From: CAZAEL01 sp964484135
GTDB taxonomy: Bacteria; Elusimicrobiota; Elusimicrobia; FEN-1173
Assembly: GCA_964484135.1 (NCBI GenBank)
Contig: CAZAEL010000005.1
Coordinates: 15,295-79,294 of the forward strand
Length of the DNA: 64,000 nt
Direction: 5' to 3'
The notes beneath the pieces were generated by a model. That model ran no database searches. It was given only the letters and a program-made list of their open reading frames with translations, and was not told the DNA's origin. A program made the translations under genes and the position numbers. Below, in pieces: positions 1-7,360 of this stretch. Within the stretch, counting starts at the first letter, position 1, and each line of letters begins with the position of its first letter.

Positions 1-501
1 CGGTCCATCTCGGAGCTGTATGAAAACCTCCAGCAGTTCCACGTGGCCGACGACAGGGGCCGGGCCGTGGGGTGTTGCTCCCTGGCGGTGCAGTGGGACA
101 ACCTGGCCGAGGTCAAGGCCCTGGCCGTGGCCTCGGAGTACCAGGGGCGGGGCCTGGGCCGGAGGCTGCTGGAGGCCTGCCTGAAAGACGCGGAGAGCCT
201 GGGCATCACCCGGATCTTCACCCTCACCATGAAGGACGACTTCTTCAAGAAGTTCGGGTTCCGGCGGGTGGTCAAGAACAACCTGCCGCACAAGGTCTGG
301 ACCGAATGCGTCCGTTGCCCCTATTTCCCCGACACCTGCGTGGAAATCGCCATGGTGCGGGACCTGGACGCCCGCGTCAAACCGCTTCCCGCCTTCAAGG
401 CCGGGGACCTGCCCAAGGACGGCACCGTCCCGACGGAGCCCATGGTGCCGAAAGAGCCCGAGTCTGACGTCAAGCCCGGGGTTTCCGGCCGCCGCCGCTG
501 A
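1..501 (+). CDS. GNAT N-acetyltransferase, ArgA-like (5' partial)
   Basis: Reading frame 1 is open from the first base, so the gene starts before the window; 166 residues are visible. The acetyl-CoA loop is seen as YQGRGLGRRLLEAC, preceded by the strand EVKALAVASEYQ. The FFKKFGFRR and ECVRCPYFP motifs are typical of the small N-acetylglutamate-synthase-like GNAT proteins found alone or fused to ArgH. The role is therefore probably acetyl transfer to an amino group, possibly the first step of arginine synthesis. The last 45 or so residues are a low-complexity Pro/Glu/Lys tail. Its stop lies 25 bases from the stop of the convergent gene at 526. Family is confident; the substrate is inferred. 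Confidence 0.8.
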   Translation, partial: RSISELYENLQQFHVADDRGRAVGCCSLAVQWDNLAEVKALAVASEYQGRGLGRRLLEACLKDAESLGITRIFTLTMKDDFFKKFGFRRVVKNNLPHKVWTECVRCPYFPDTCVEIAMVRDLDARVKPLPAFKAGDLPKDGTVPTEPMVPKEPESDVKPGVSGRRR

Positions 502-525
502 GGCCCTTCTCCCCCGTCCGGGGGA

Positions 526-3500
526 TCATTTCGCCACCACGATCAGGCAAGACACGGTTTCGTCGTCCAGGTCCGTGAGCGTGGCCACGTAGGCCCCGGA
601 CTCCACCACCCGCCCCGCCCCGTCCCTGCCCGTCCAGACGATCGGCGACACGCCGTCCCCCCGCGCCTCGAAAACCTCCCGTCCGCCCATGTCGTAAATC
701 AGCACCCGCACCACCTCTGGGTCGAAGACCGCCTGGTCGTTGCGCCCGTCCGCGGGCACGGGGGTGAACACGCTGGGGCTCACCTGGCCGGCCGGCCCCG
801 GCGCGCGCTTGGCCGTGCGGAAGGTGTTGTTGTAGGACACGGATGTCTGGCCCGCCGCGTTCGTGGAGATCGCCCGATAATGGTAATAGGTCCGGCCGCT
901 GAGGTTGGACAGGACCACGGTGTGGCTGGTCGCCAGGGTCCCGTCCTTCGGGGAAAGAGAACCATAGTCCCCCGTCCTCCCGTATTCCACCTGGGAGGTG
1001 GCGGGGACGTCCGTGGTCCACAGGACGACGGCGCCGTTGCGCGTGACGTTGACGGCCCGGACGTTGGAAATGACGGGCGGCGCCGAAGGCGGGGCCGGGG
1101 TCCGGCAGGAGACCGTCGCGCTGACGGAGGAGACGTTGCCGGCCCCGTCCCGCGCCCGCAGCCGGGCGTGGTAGAGCGTGTCCGCCGACAACCCCGTGAG
1201 CCGGGCTTCCAGGACGTTCCCCAGGGAGCGGTCGGCGTATCCGCTCGCGAAGCCGCCGAAGTTCGGGTCCTGGGACAGATCCAGGCGATAGTCCGTCACC
1301 CCGACGTTGTCGGAGGCGGCGGCCCAGGAAAGGAGAAGAGCGTCCGGGGCCTGGGCCGTCAGGACGAGGCCGGACGGCGCGGAGGGCGGCTCCGCGTCGG
1401 CGGTTTGCCCCGAGGAAAAGTCGAGGGCGAGCGCCGGCGCCAGGCTCAGGTCGGAACTGCCCAGCCCGTCGTTGTGGACCTCCACGGCCAGGACGTTCCT
1501 CCCGGCGACCAGGAGCCCCTTGCGCGCGGTCAGGTCCACGGTCACGGGCGTTCCCGCCTCGTGGGAGTTGGCGGGGGTGTCGTGGGACGGGGTCCCGGCC
1601 GGCATGTGGCCGCGGGCCACCTCCACGCCGTTGAGGTACGCCACGTACCCGTCGTCATAGTCCAGGGTGAAGACCATCCGCGAGACCGCGCCCGGGTCCG
1701 CCACGGGAAAGGCCTTGCGGGCGTACACCGTGAGGTAGCCGTTCATCATGTCCGAAAGCACGGTGGCGTCGTCCCCGTCCCCGTACCCGATCCCGGTGGG
1801 GCCTTCCGGCCAGGCGCCGTCGTCGAAGGAGGCCGCGGCCCAGCCGGCGGGCGGGGCCGAGACGCCCTTGAAAAACCGCCAGGGGTCGCCCACGGCGATG
1901 CCCGTGGAGGCGGCCGTCGTCGTGTCCGTGGAGGACGCGGGCGCGGCCGGGGTCCGGGCCGAGGCCGGCCCGCCCGGCGTGGACAGGTTGCCCGCGGCGT
2001 CGTACGCCTTGACCCGCAGGTGGTAGAGGGTGTCTTCGGCCAGCCCCGTGACCGCGGCCTGGGTGACGTTCCCCACGTTCAGTCCGTCATACCCCGGCCA
2101 GAGCGCGGCGAAGCCGGGGTCCGTGGAAACGTCCAGCCGGTACCCCGCCACGCCCACGTTGTCCGCGGACGCGGCCCATTGCGCGGTGAGCGACGCGGAG
2201 GAGGCGGCCTGGACCGCCACGTTCTGCGGCGCGGTGGGGGCTTCCGTGTCCTGCGCCGTCCCGCCCCCGTAGATGTCCTGCGGCATGGGGTTCCCCAGCA
2301 TTTCCCACACGTACCGCGTCAGGGAGGAGGCGGAGCAGAGTCCGCGCGTTTCGCCCAGGTCGTCGCACAGGAAGGCCTTGACCTTGTCCTCGTTGGGCCA
2401 GGGCCACAGGGGCGCGGCGGTGGCGCCGTTGTACCCGGCGTCCCCGTGGCGGGTCCCGTCCAGGCCCGTTTTGAAGAGGACGTTGGCGCCCACGTCCGCG
2501 CCGCCGGCCGCGCCCTTGAGCGCGGAGCCCTCCTCGATGCGCACGGGGTGCTTCAGGCTCGGCGCGGGGCCGTCGTTGCGCGGGTCCGAGGCGATGTCCC
2601 CGGGCGAGACGGCGGTGGAATAGAGCCGGGAGCCGGAGAAGGAGCCGAAGACGTTGAGGTATGACGCGGACCCGCCGCGCACCACGCCGTAGGCGGCGTC
2701 GCCCACGGCCACGGAGTTGCGGGTGACGGCGTTCTGGCTGTTGTCGTAGCGGCGGAGGAGGCTGGAGGTGGTGGGCGCCCGGAAGACCACGGTGCAGTTT
2801 TCCACCACGGCCCCCTTGTCCCCGCCGAGGTTGATGCCGCCCGCGGACGAAGCCGCGGCCCGGCCCACCACCACGCAGTGGGACAGGCGGTGCGACGGCG
2901 CGACGGAACTGTCCGCCTCCATGTGGAAGCCCGTGTCCTCGGAGTTCAGGGAGAGGCAGCCGATCCACTCGTTGCCTTCCAGCGGCGTCTCCGCCCCGGC
3001 GCCGGCGTGCTGGGCCGTGGCGAAGTCCCCGTAGGGCTCGCCGCCGTCCAGCACGCTGTCCAGGATGACCATGTTCTGCACGCTGCAGTGTTTGCTGTTG
3101 TACACCGTGAACCGCACGTTGGGGTTGCCCGACCCCGCGCATTCGGCCGTGTTGCAGCCGTCCCCCCGGACGACCACCCGCCGCCAGACGTTGTTGTCGG
3201 CCCGGTAGTTGCTGGCCACGATCCGCCGGTTGCGGGCCGCGATCACGCAGTCTTCCACCAGGTTGTGGGTGTTGCCCTGGTCGTGGTCGTTGGTGCCGAT
3301 GCCGAAGCCGCCGCTGAAAAAGCACTCCTTGAGCACGTTGTGGGCGGTGTTGTAGAACTGGCCGTTCCCCATGACCTTCAGGCCCCGGAAGAGGATGTAA
3401 CTGTCCTTGCGGGAGGACCGGCCGACGAAGAAGTCTCCCTCCAGACGGGCGTTCCCCGGGGTCTGGGCCCGGACCACGGTGCGCTGTGCCGCGGAGAGGC

Positions 3501-3795
3501 CGGAGGGGATCTGGTTGGAGGACAGGGCCCCGGCGTCCCAATCGATGACGCCCGTGGTGGCGGGGGTGTAGACGCCGTCCAGCAGCACCAGCTCGTCGCC
3601 GCCCGCCATCAGGGAAAAGGCCCTGGCGAAGGAACGCAGGGGCTGGCTTTGGGTCCCCGGCGAGGCGTCGCTGCCCGACGGGGAGATGTAGAAGACGGCG
3701 GCGCGGGCCGTTCCCGCGGACAGGAGCAGCATCCCCGCGAGGACGACGGGCCGGATCGAACCGTTGCGCGGCGTTTTCAAGTTCAAGAGGATCAT
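526..3795 (-). CDS. Secreted beta-helix protein with FN3 domains and FlgD-like C-terminus
   Basis: 1089 aa. The signal peptide is about residues 1-33 (VVLAGMLLLSAG then TARAA). A right-handed parallel beta-helix follows (about 34-500), opening with FYISPSGSDASPG, as in polysaccharide-lyase-like proteins. The helix region ends with a WPWP...SLTRYVW motif shared with the genes at 35715 and 37667. Then come an FN3 domain (about 520-617), a galactose-binding-like jelly roll (about 630-800), two more FN3 domains, and a FlgD-like Ig module (about 1000-1089, ending SGAYVATLTD...CLIVVAK). A ribosome site GGAGGC precedes the start. The gene follows the PorV-like gene by 25 bases, so the two are probably co-transcribed. 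It is likely an exported cell-surface protein acting on or binding polysaccharide; no catalytic residue is identified. Confidence 0.85.
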   Translation of the reverse strand: MILLNLKTPRNGSIRPVVLAGMLLLSAGTARAAVFYISPSGSDASPGTQSQPLRSFARAFSLMAGGDELVLLDGVYTPATTGVIDWDAGALSSNQIPSGLSAAQRTVVRAQTPGNARLEGDFFVGRSSRKDSYILFRGLKVMGNGQFYNTAHNVLKECFFSGGFGIGTNDHDQGNTHNLVEDCVIAARNRRIVASNYRADNNVWRRVVVRGDGCNTAECAGSGNPNVRFTVYNSKHCSVQNMVILDSVLDGGEPYGDFATAQHAGAGAETPLEGNEWIGCLSLNSEDTGFHMEADSSVAPSHRLSHCVVVGRAAASSAGGINLGGDKGAVVENCTVVFRAPTTSSLLRRYDNSQNAVTRNSVAVGDAAYGVVRGGSASYLNVFGSFSGSRLYSTAVSPGDIASDPRNDGPAPSLKHPVRIEEGSALKGAAGGADVGANVLFKTGLDGTRHGDAGYNGATAAPLWPWPNEDKVKAFLCDDLGETRGLCSASSLTRYVWEMLGNPMPQDIYGGGTAQDTEAPTAPQNVAVQAASSASLTAQWAASADNVGVAGYRLDVSTDPGFAALWPGYDGLNVGNVTQAAVTGLAEDTLYHLRVKAYDAAGNLSTPGGPASARTPAAPASSTDTTTAASTGIAVGDPWRFFKGVSAPPAGWAAASFDDGAWPEGPTGIGYGDGDDATVLSDMMNGYLTVYARKAFPVADPGAVSRMVFTLDYDDGYVAYLNGVEVARGHMPAGTPSHDTPANSHEAGTPVTVDLTARKGLLVAGRNVLAVEVHNDGLGSSDLSLAPALALDFSSGQTADAEPPSAPSGLVLTAQAPDALLLSWAAASDNVGVTDYRLDLSQDPNFGGFASGYADRSLGNVLEARLTGLSADTLYHARLRARDGAGNVSSVSATVSCRTPAPPSAPPVISNVRAVNVTRNGAVVLWTTDVPATSQVEYGRTGDYGSLSPKDGTLATSHTVVLSNLSGRTYYHYRAISTNAAGQTSVSYNNTFRTAKRAPGPAGQVSPSVFTPVPADGRNDQAVFDPEVVRVLIYDMGGREVFEARGDGVSPIVWTGRDGAGRVVESGAYVATLTDLDDETVSCLIVVAK

Positions 3796-3820
3796 GGGGG
3801 CCTCCTTTTCCCGGAAGGGG

Positions 3821-4780
3821 TCAGCGGCCTTTGCCGAAGCGGCCCGTCAGTCCCAGGCGGTGGTCCATCTGGGGGTCGTCCGCCGAGGACCGGAACAGCC
3901 CCCAGGCGTAATCCAGGCGCAGGGGCCCGAAGGCCAGCCCCAGGCCGGAGGTGAGCCGGCCCCGCGCCGCGCCCGCGCGCAGGGCCAGGCGCGGAACCGG
4001 CGCCCATTCCAGGCCCGTGGCCAGGATGTCCTGCCGCCCGCGGGCCACGTCCGCGCCCGCGTCGCGCCGGAGGACATCGGCCAGCAGGTGGACGCGGCCC
4101 AGCCGCCAAAGGACGCCGGCGCGGGCCTCCAGGGGCACCCGGTCCCGGGCGGCCAGCCCCACGTCGGGACGGTTCAGGTGCCGCACCGAGGCGCCCAGGC
4201 TCAGGAAGGAGGCGGGGCTGTACAAAAGGCCCGCGTCCACGCCCACCGCGGCCTTGGCCCGCCCCGCGGCGAACACCGGGTCCTGCTCCAGGGAGGCGTT
4301 GCCGGACAGGTCATAGCTGTGGCGCAGATAGGAGGCGTTCAGCCCCAGGGCCAGCCGCGGCGTGACCAGACGGGTCAGGCCCACGAGGAGCTCCTGCTCT
4401 TTCATCAGGTCCCCGGCGTTGAAGGAGGACGCGCCCAGGCCCAGGGTCCAGCGGGGGCCCAGGGGCAAAGCCGCGGCCAGGAACTCCTGCCGGACGGAGA
4501 CGCCCGGCACCGAGGCGAAGGGCACGGCGTGCAGGAAGGAGGCCTCGGCCTGGGGCAAGCGGGACAGCCCGGCCGGGTTGATGAGGAGGGCGCTCACATG
4601 GTCGGCCTTGGCCGTGAAACAACCGGCCATGCCCTGGGCCGGGCCGCTGAGCGCGGGGGAAGAAAAGGCGGCCTCACCCGTGGCCGTATATAGAAGGAAG
4701 AGGAAAGAAAGAAGGCAGGAAACCGTTTTCCGGCGTGGATGACCCCCCTGGGAACACCCATCCAATGGGAATAGGCCCAT
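3821..4780 (-). CDS. PorV/PorQ (UPF0164) family outer-membrane barrel
   Basis: 319 aa. The N-terminus has a hydrophobic signal segment (CLLSFLFLLYTATGEAAF), starting unusually late at about residue 21. The ATG at 4780 is supported by AAGGAGA six bases upstream. The mature start SGPAQGMAGCFTAKADH.SALLINPAGLS is the family hallmark (NPAGL loop), and alternating strands such as RWTLGLGASSFNAGDL and NASYLRHSYDL indicate a beta-barrel. In Bacteroidota, PorV homologues handle type IX cargo carrying a C-terminal domain. The next gene encodes a protein with a FlgD-like C-terminal domain, which fits that theme, but function here is inferred. Confidence 0.75.
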   Translation of the reverse strand: MGLFPLDGCSQGGHPRRKTVSCLLSFLFLLYTATGEAAFSSPALSGPAQGMAGCFTAKADHVSALLINPAGLSRLPQAEASFLHAVPFASVPGVSVRQEFLAAALPLGPRWTLGLGASSFNAGDLMKEQELLVGLTRLVTPRLALGLNASYLRHSYDLSGNASLEQDPVFAAGRAKAAVGVDAGLLYSPASFLSLGASVRHLNRPDVGLAARDRVPLEARAGVLWRLGRVHLLADVLRRDAGADVARGRQDILATGLEWAPVPRLALRAGAARGRLTSGLGLAFGPLRLDYAWGLFRSSADDPQMDHRLGLTGRFGKGR

Positions 4781-5223
4781 AATTTCTCCTTTTTGGAGAG
4801 GATTTTGGGCTTCTGGAGGGGGAAGGCCCAGGAGGGTTTATTGTAAAATAAGTTTACGATTTTATCTAAAAAAAGGCCTTTCAGGCAATGGGTCCATCGC
4901 TCACCGGCACACCTTTTTGTCCGGCGGATTTTTTTACTCGGTCAGCCCTATCCAAGAAAATCGAAAAGATCAATAAACAGATCGTTATTTAGATACATTT
5001 TATTATGAAAATAGAACCATTCTCAGCCCGGACCGCTTTAAATGATCTTTCCCGCACAATCCTGTATATCACCCGCTTTCAGAAATGTCAAGTAAAATTC
5101 CTAAACATACATATTTCATATCTAAAAATCAGTATGTTTGTCGTGGATTGTGAAGCAGGGCACGGGCGTGGTCTTGGGAGAGGATTTAAGGAAGGCGCGC
5201 GCGGCCCGGCCGGAAAATTTTTC

Positions 5224-5251
5224 TTGACTTTTGCGCCCCATTTGCTAGAAT
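5224..5251 (+). promoter_or_regulatory. Sigma-70-type promoter of the EPS run
   Basis: TTGACT at 5224-5229 and TAGAAT at 5246-5251, separated by 16 bases, with TGC immediately before the -10 box (extended -10 like). It would start transcription near 5258, giving a leader of about 140 bases before the HTH gene at 5397. No other good promoter precedes the EPS genes. Confidence 0.55.
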
Positions 5252-5297
5252 GGTTTCCACAGTCTTTGCATCCGCCAGCCGAGTAGACAACCTACAG

Positions 5298-5329
5298 GCC
5301 ATGGGGAAACCCCTCATGGCTATTTTTAT
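5298..5329 (+). promoter_or_regulatory. Leader hairpin with T-rich tail (possible attenuator)
   Basis: GCCATG (5298-5303) pairs with CATGGC (5315-5320), with a GGG/CCC extension inside, and is followed by TATTTTTAT. It lies between the promoter at 5224 and the gene at 5397 and resembles an intrinsic terminator, so read-through control is possible. I do not recognise a known riboswitch here. Confidence 0.4.
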
Positions 5330-5343
5330 GTCCGGGGCGCTGG

Positions 5344-5363
5344 TATAACCTGATATAACCTGA
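5344..5363 (+). repeat. Tandem decamer TATAACCTGA x2
   Basis: Two perfect adjacent copies of TATAACCTGA, one helical turn apart, 34 bases before the start of the small HTH gene. Ten-base phasing suggests a protein-binding site, possibly for the HTH protein itself. Function is inferred. Confidence 0.45.
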
Positions 5364-5396
5364 TCCGCATCGGTTCGGCAAGAAGGAGGGAGCGGT

Positions 5397-5573
5397 ATGT
5401 TGAAAGGGTACACCGTTGCCAAGGTGGCGGCCAAGTTGAAGTGTCATCCGAACACCATCAAGCGCATCGAGAAACGTCTGAAGCTGGTGGTCAAGCGGGA
5501 CTACCGCAACTACCGGGTGTTCTCGGAAGGCACCGTCAGCCTGATCCGCGAGTATCTGAACACGGAGCGATAG
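5397..5573 (+). CDS. Small MerR/excisionase-type HTH protein
   Basis: 58 aa, ATG preceded by a strong ribosome site AAGGAGGGAG at 5382-5391. The sequence YTVAKVAAKLKCHPNTIKR followed by a basic wing (RDYRNYRVFSEGTV) matches the helix-turn-helix of MerR/excisionase-like small DNA-binding proteins: a helix with a conserved Val/Ala pair, a turn, a recognition helix with NTIKR, then a wing. There is no effector domain. As the first gene of the EPS run, after a leader containing a decamer repeat and a hairpin, it is a candidate regulator of the cluster. Its start and frame are clear; its target is inferred. Confidence 0.75.
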   Translation: MLKGYTVAKVAAKLKCHPNTIKRIEKRLKLVVKRDYRNYRVFSEGTVSLIREYLNTER

Positions 5574-5582
5574 GGGCGTTTC

Positions 5583-7351
5583 ATGCCCGGCCGCGCCGCG
5601 GCCCGGCCTCATTCATTTTCCATGTCAAGGAGAACATCCATTTTCAGAAAAGGCAGGACACTTTTTGGGCTCGGCCTGTTTTTGCTGGCGCCGTGGGCGC
5701 CCGCGCAGGCGCGGTTCGAGGACGACGCCTGGGCCGCGCGGCCCCTGTCCCTCGGGAACGCCTACACCGCGGTCCCCGAGGACGCCTCTTCCCTGTCCTG
5801 GAACCCGGCCGGCGCCGGCGAGGCGCCGGCCGCGGAAGCGAGCCTGTCCCTGGGCAAGGCGGCCCTCCGCGGCGATGATCCCCGCTCCCGGGAAGGGTCG
5901 TTTTTCTACCGCGACGGCGGCGTCTCGCCGGGCGCCTACGGATTTTGGTGGACGCACGCCTGGCGGCCGGAGGCGCGGCGCGACAACACGTACGCTTTTT
6001 CCTACGGCCGGCGGGTCCGGGAAGGCGGACGCCTGTCCGCCGGCGTCAACCTGAAATACCGGGAGCGCGCGGCGCTGTCCGTCCCCCGGGCGGAGCGCGC
6101 GGCGCTGNNNNNNNNNNNNNNNNNNNNNNNNNNNNNNNNNNNNNNNNNNNNNNNNNNNNNNNNNNNNNNNNNNNNNNNNNNNNNNNNNNNNNNNNNNNNN
6201 NNNNNNNGGAGCGCGCGGCGCTGTCCGTCCCCCGGGCGGAGCGCGCGGCGCTGAGCGCCGATCTCGGCCTCTTGCACGCGCCGGCCCCCTGGTTTTCCTG
6301 GGGCCTGGCGGCGCGCGACGTCAACCGGCCGGACCTCGGGACGGGGCGGGAGGACAAGGCCCCGCTCCGGTTGTCCCTGGGGACCTCCTTCCGTCCGGGG
6401 GCGGCGACCCTTTTCACCTTTGATTGGTCCGGCGACGTGACGGACGAGGCTTCCCATTTCACCGCCGGGGCCGGGGCGGAATGGCGGCCCTGGCCGTGGC
6501 TGGCGCTGCGGGGCGGGGCGCATTCGGACTTCGCCTCCGGCGGCCTGGGGCTGGCCCTCCCCGGCCGGGGGGCGCGCCTGGACTACGCCTTCTCCTGTCC
6601 TTTCGACCTCAAAGAACAGGACAGGCGCCACCTGTTGTCCCTCAACGTTCGGTTCGGCGGCGCGGCCGCACAAAAGGGCGGCGCGGCCGCGACGGGAAGC
6701 GATTTCCATGAGGCCGCGGCGGAGCTCCCCGCGGCCGGCGGCGTGCCCGAAGACCGGAGCAAGGTCCTGTTCCTGGGCCCCGGGGACTCGCTCTACGTGG
6801 AGGTTCGCAACCATCCGGAGCTGGACACCTCGGTGAACGTGGACCCCTGGGGGTTCATCAAGCTGCCCTTCATCGGCGAGTTGGACGTGAAGGGGACGCT
6901 CCCCAACGACCTGGCCCGGAAATTGGAGGGGATCTACGCGGGGTTTTTCACGGAGGCGCCCGTCGTGGAGGTCACGGTGAAGGAATACAAAAGCCGGGTG
7001 GTGTACGTCATGGGCGCGGTGCACCGGCCGGGGCGGTATAACATGGGCGGGAACCCGCTGACCATCCGCGACCTCATGATGCTGGCCGACCTGCCCACCG
7101 ACCGGGCGGCGCTGTGGCGCGCCTTCGTGATCCGGCAGGAGAACGGCAAAGTGGTCTACCATCACGTGAACCTCCACAAGATCCTCTACCGCGGACAGAT
7201 GAAGAACAACATCGAGCTGCACACCGGCGACATCGTCTACGTGCCCATGGGGATCCTGGACGCCATCACCTCCTTCATCGGCCGGATCGTGGAGCCGGTG
7301 TTCGGGGTCACGCGGGGCGCCATCGCCGCCGCGTCCACGGGGGGACTCTAG
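5583..7351 (+). CDS. PorV-type barrel fused to Wza-type polysaccharide export protein (spans assembly gap)
   Basis: The frame starts at ATG 5583; ATG 5622 (MSRRTSIFRKG...) gives a more compact signal peptide ending APAQA. Bases 5700-6660 encode a PorV/UPF0164-type barrel (LSLGNAYTAVPEDASSLSWNPAGAG, GVNLKY, DVNRPDLG). After an Ala/Gly-rich linker, 6760-6985 encode a polysaccharide-export (PES) domain (FLGPGDSLYVEVRNHPEL) and 6993-7351 an SLBB domain (VYVMGAVHRPGRYNM, GDIVYVP). The two halves read in different frames around the 100-N gap, but overlapping the identical 46-base flanks restores one continuous frame. Wza-type proteins normally cross the outer membrane with a C-terminal helix; here an N-terminal barrel may do so (inference). 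The Wzc-type gene follows by 9 bases. Confidence 0.75.
6108..6207. other. Assembly gap of 100 N
   Basis: Exactly 100 N, the conventional length for a gap of unknown size. The 46 bases on each side (6062-6107 and 6208-6253) are identical and contain a 16-base unit (GGAGCGCGCGGCGCTG) repeated at 30-base spacing. The likely cause is two contig ends that overlap but were not merged. Confidence 0.95.
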
Positions 7352-7360
7352 GAGACGCCC

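Larger units (their letters stand above)
4781..5396. other. AT-rich divergent intergenic region
   Basis: This 616-base stretch is far more A/T-rich than its surroundings and separates the minus-strand barrel gene from the plus-strand EPS run. The minus-strand promoter must lie in its left part; only weak candidates are visible (TACAAT on the minus strand near 4850). A short imperfect hairpin followed by a T-run is present near 4910-4935. On the plus strand it holds a good promoter at 5224, a leader hairpin at 5298 and a tandem decamer at 5344, listed separately. A 93-codon open frame at 5005-5286 has no ribosome site and no recognisable content, and I do not call it. Confidence 0.6.

Noticed and set aside
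880..2664. 594-codon plus-strand frame opposite the FN3 protein
   Set aside because: Gly/Arg-rich shadow without start signals.
5005..5286. 93-codon frame in the AT-rich intergenic region
   Set aside because: No ribosome site, no family resemblance, spans the promoter at 5224.
6062..6253. Repeats around the N run as a CRISPR or real VNTR
   Set aside because: The flanks are one 46-base sequence seen twice, with no spacers; better explained as an unmerged contig overlap.
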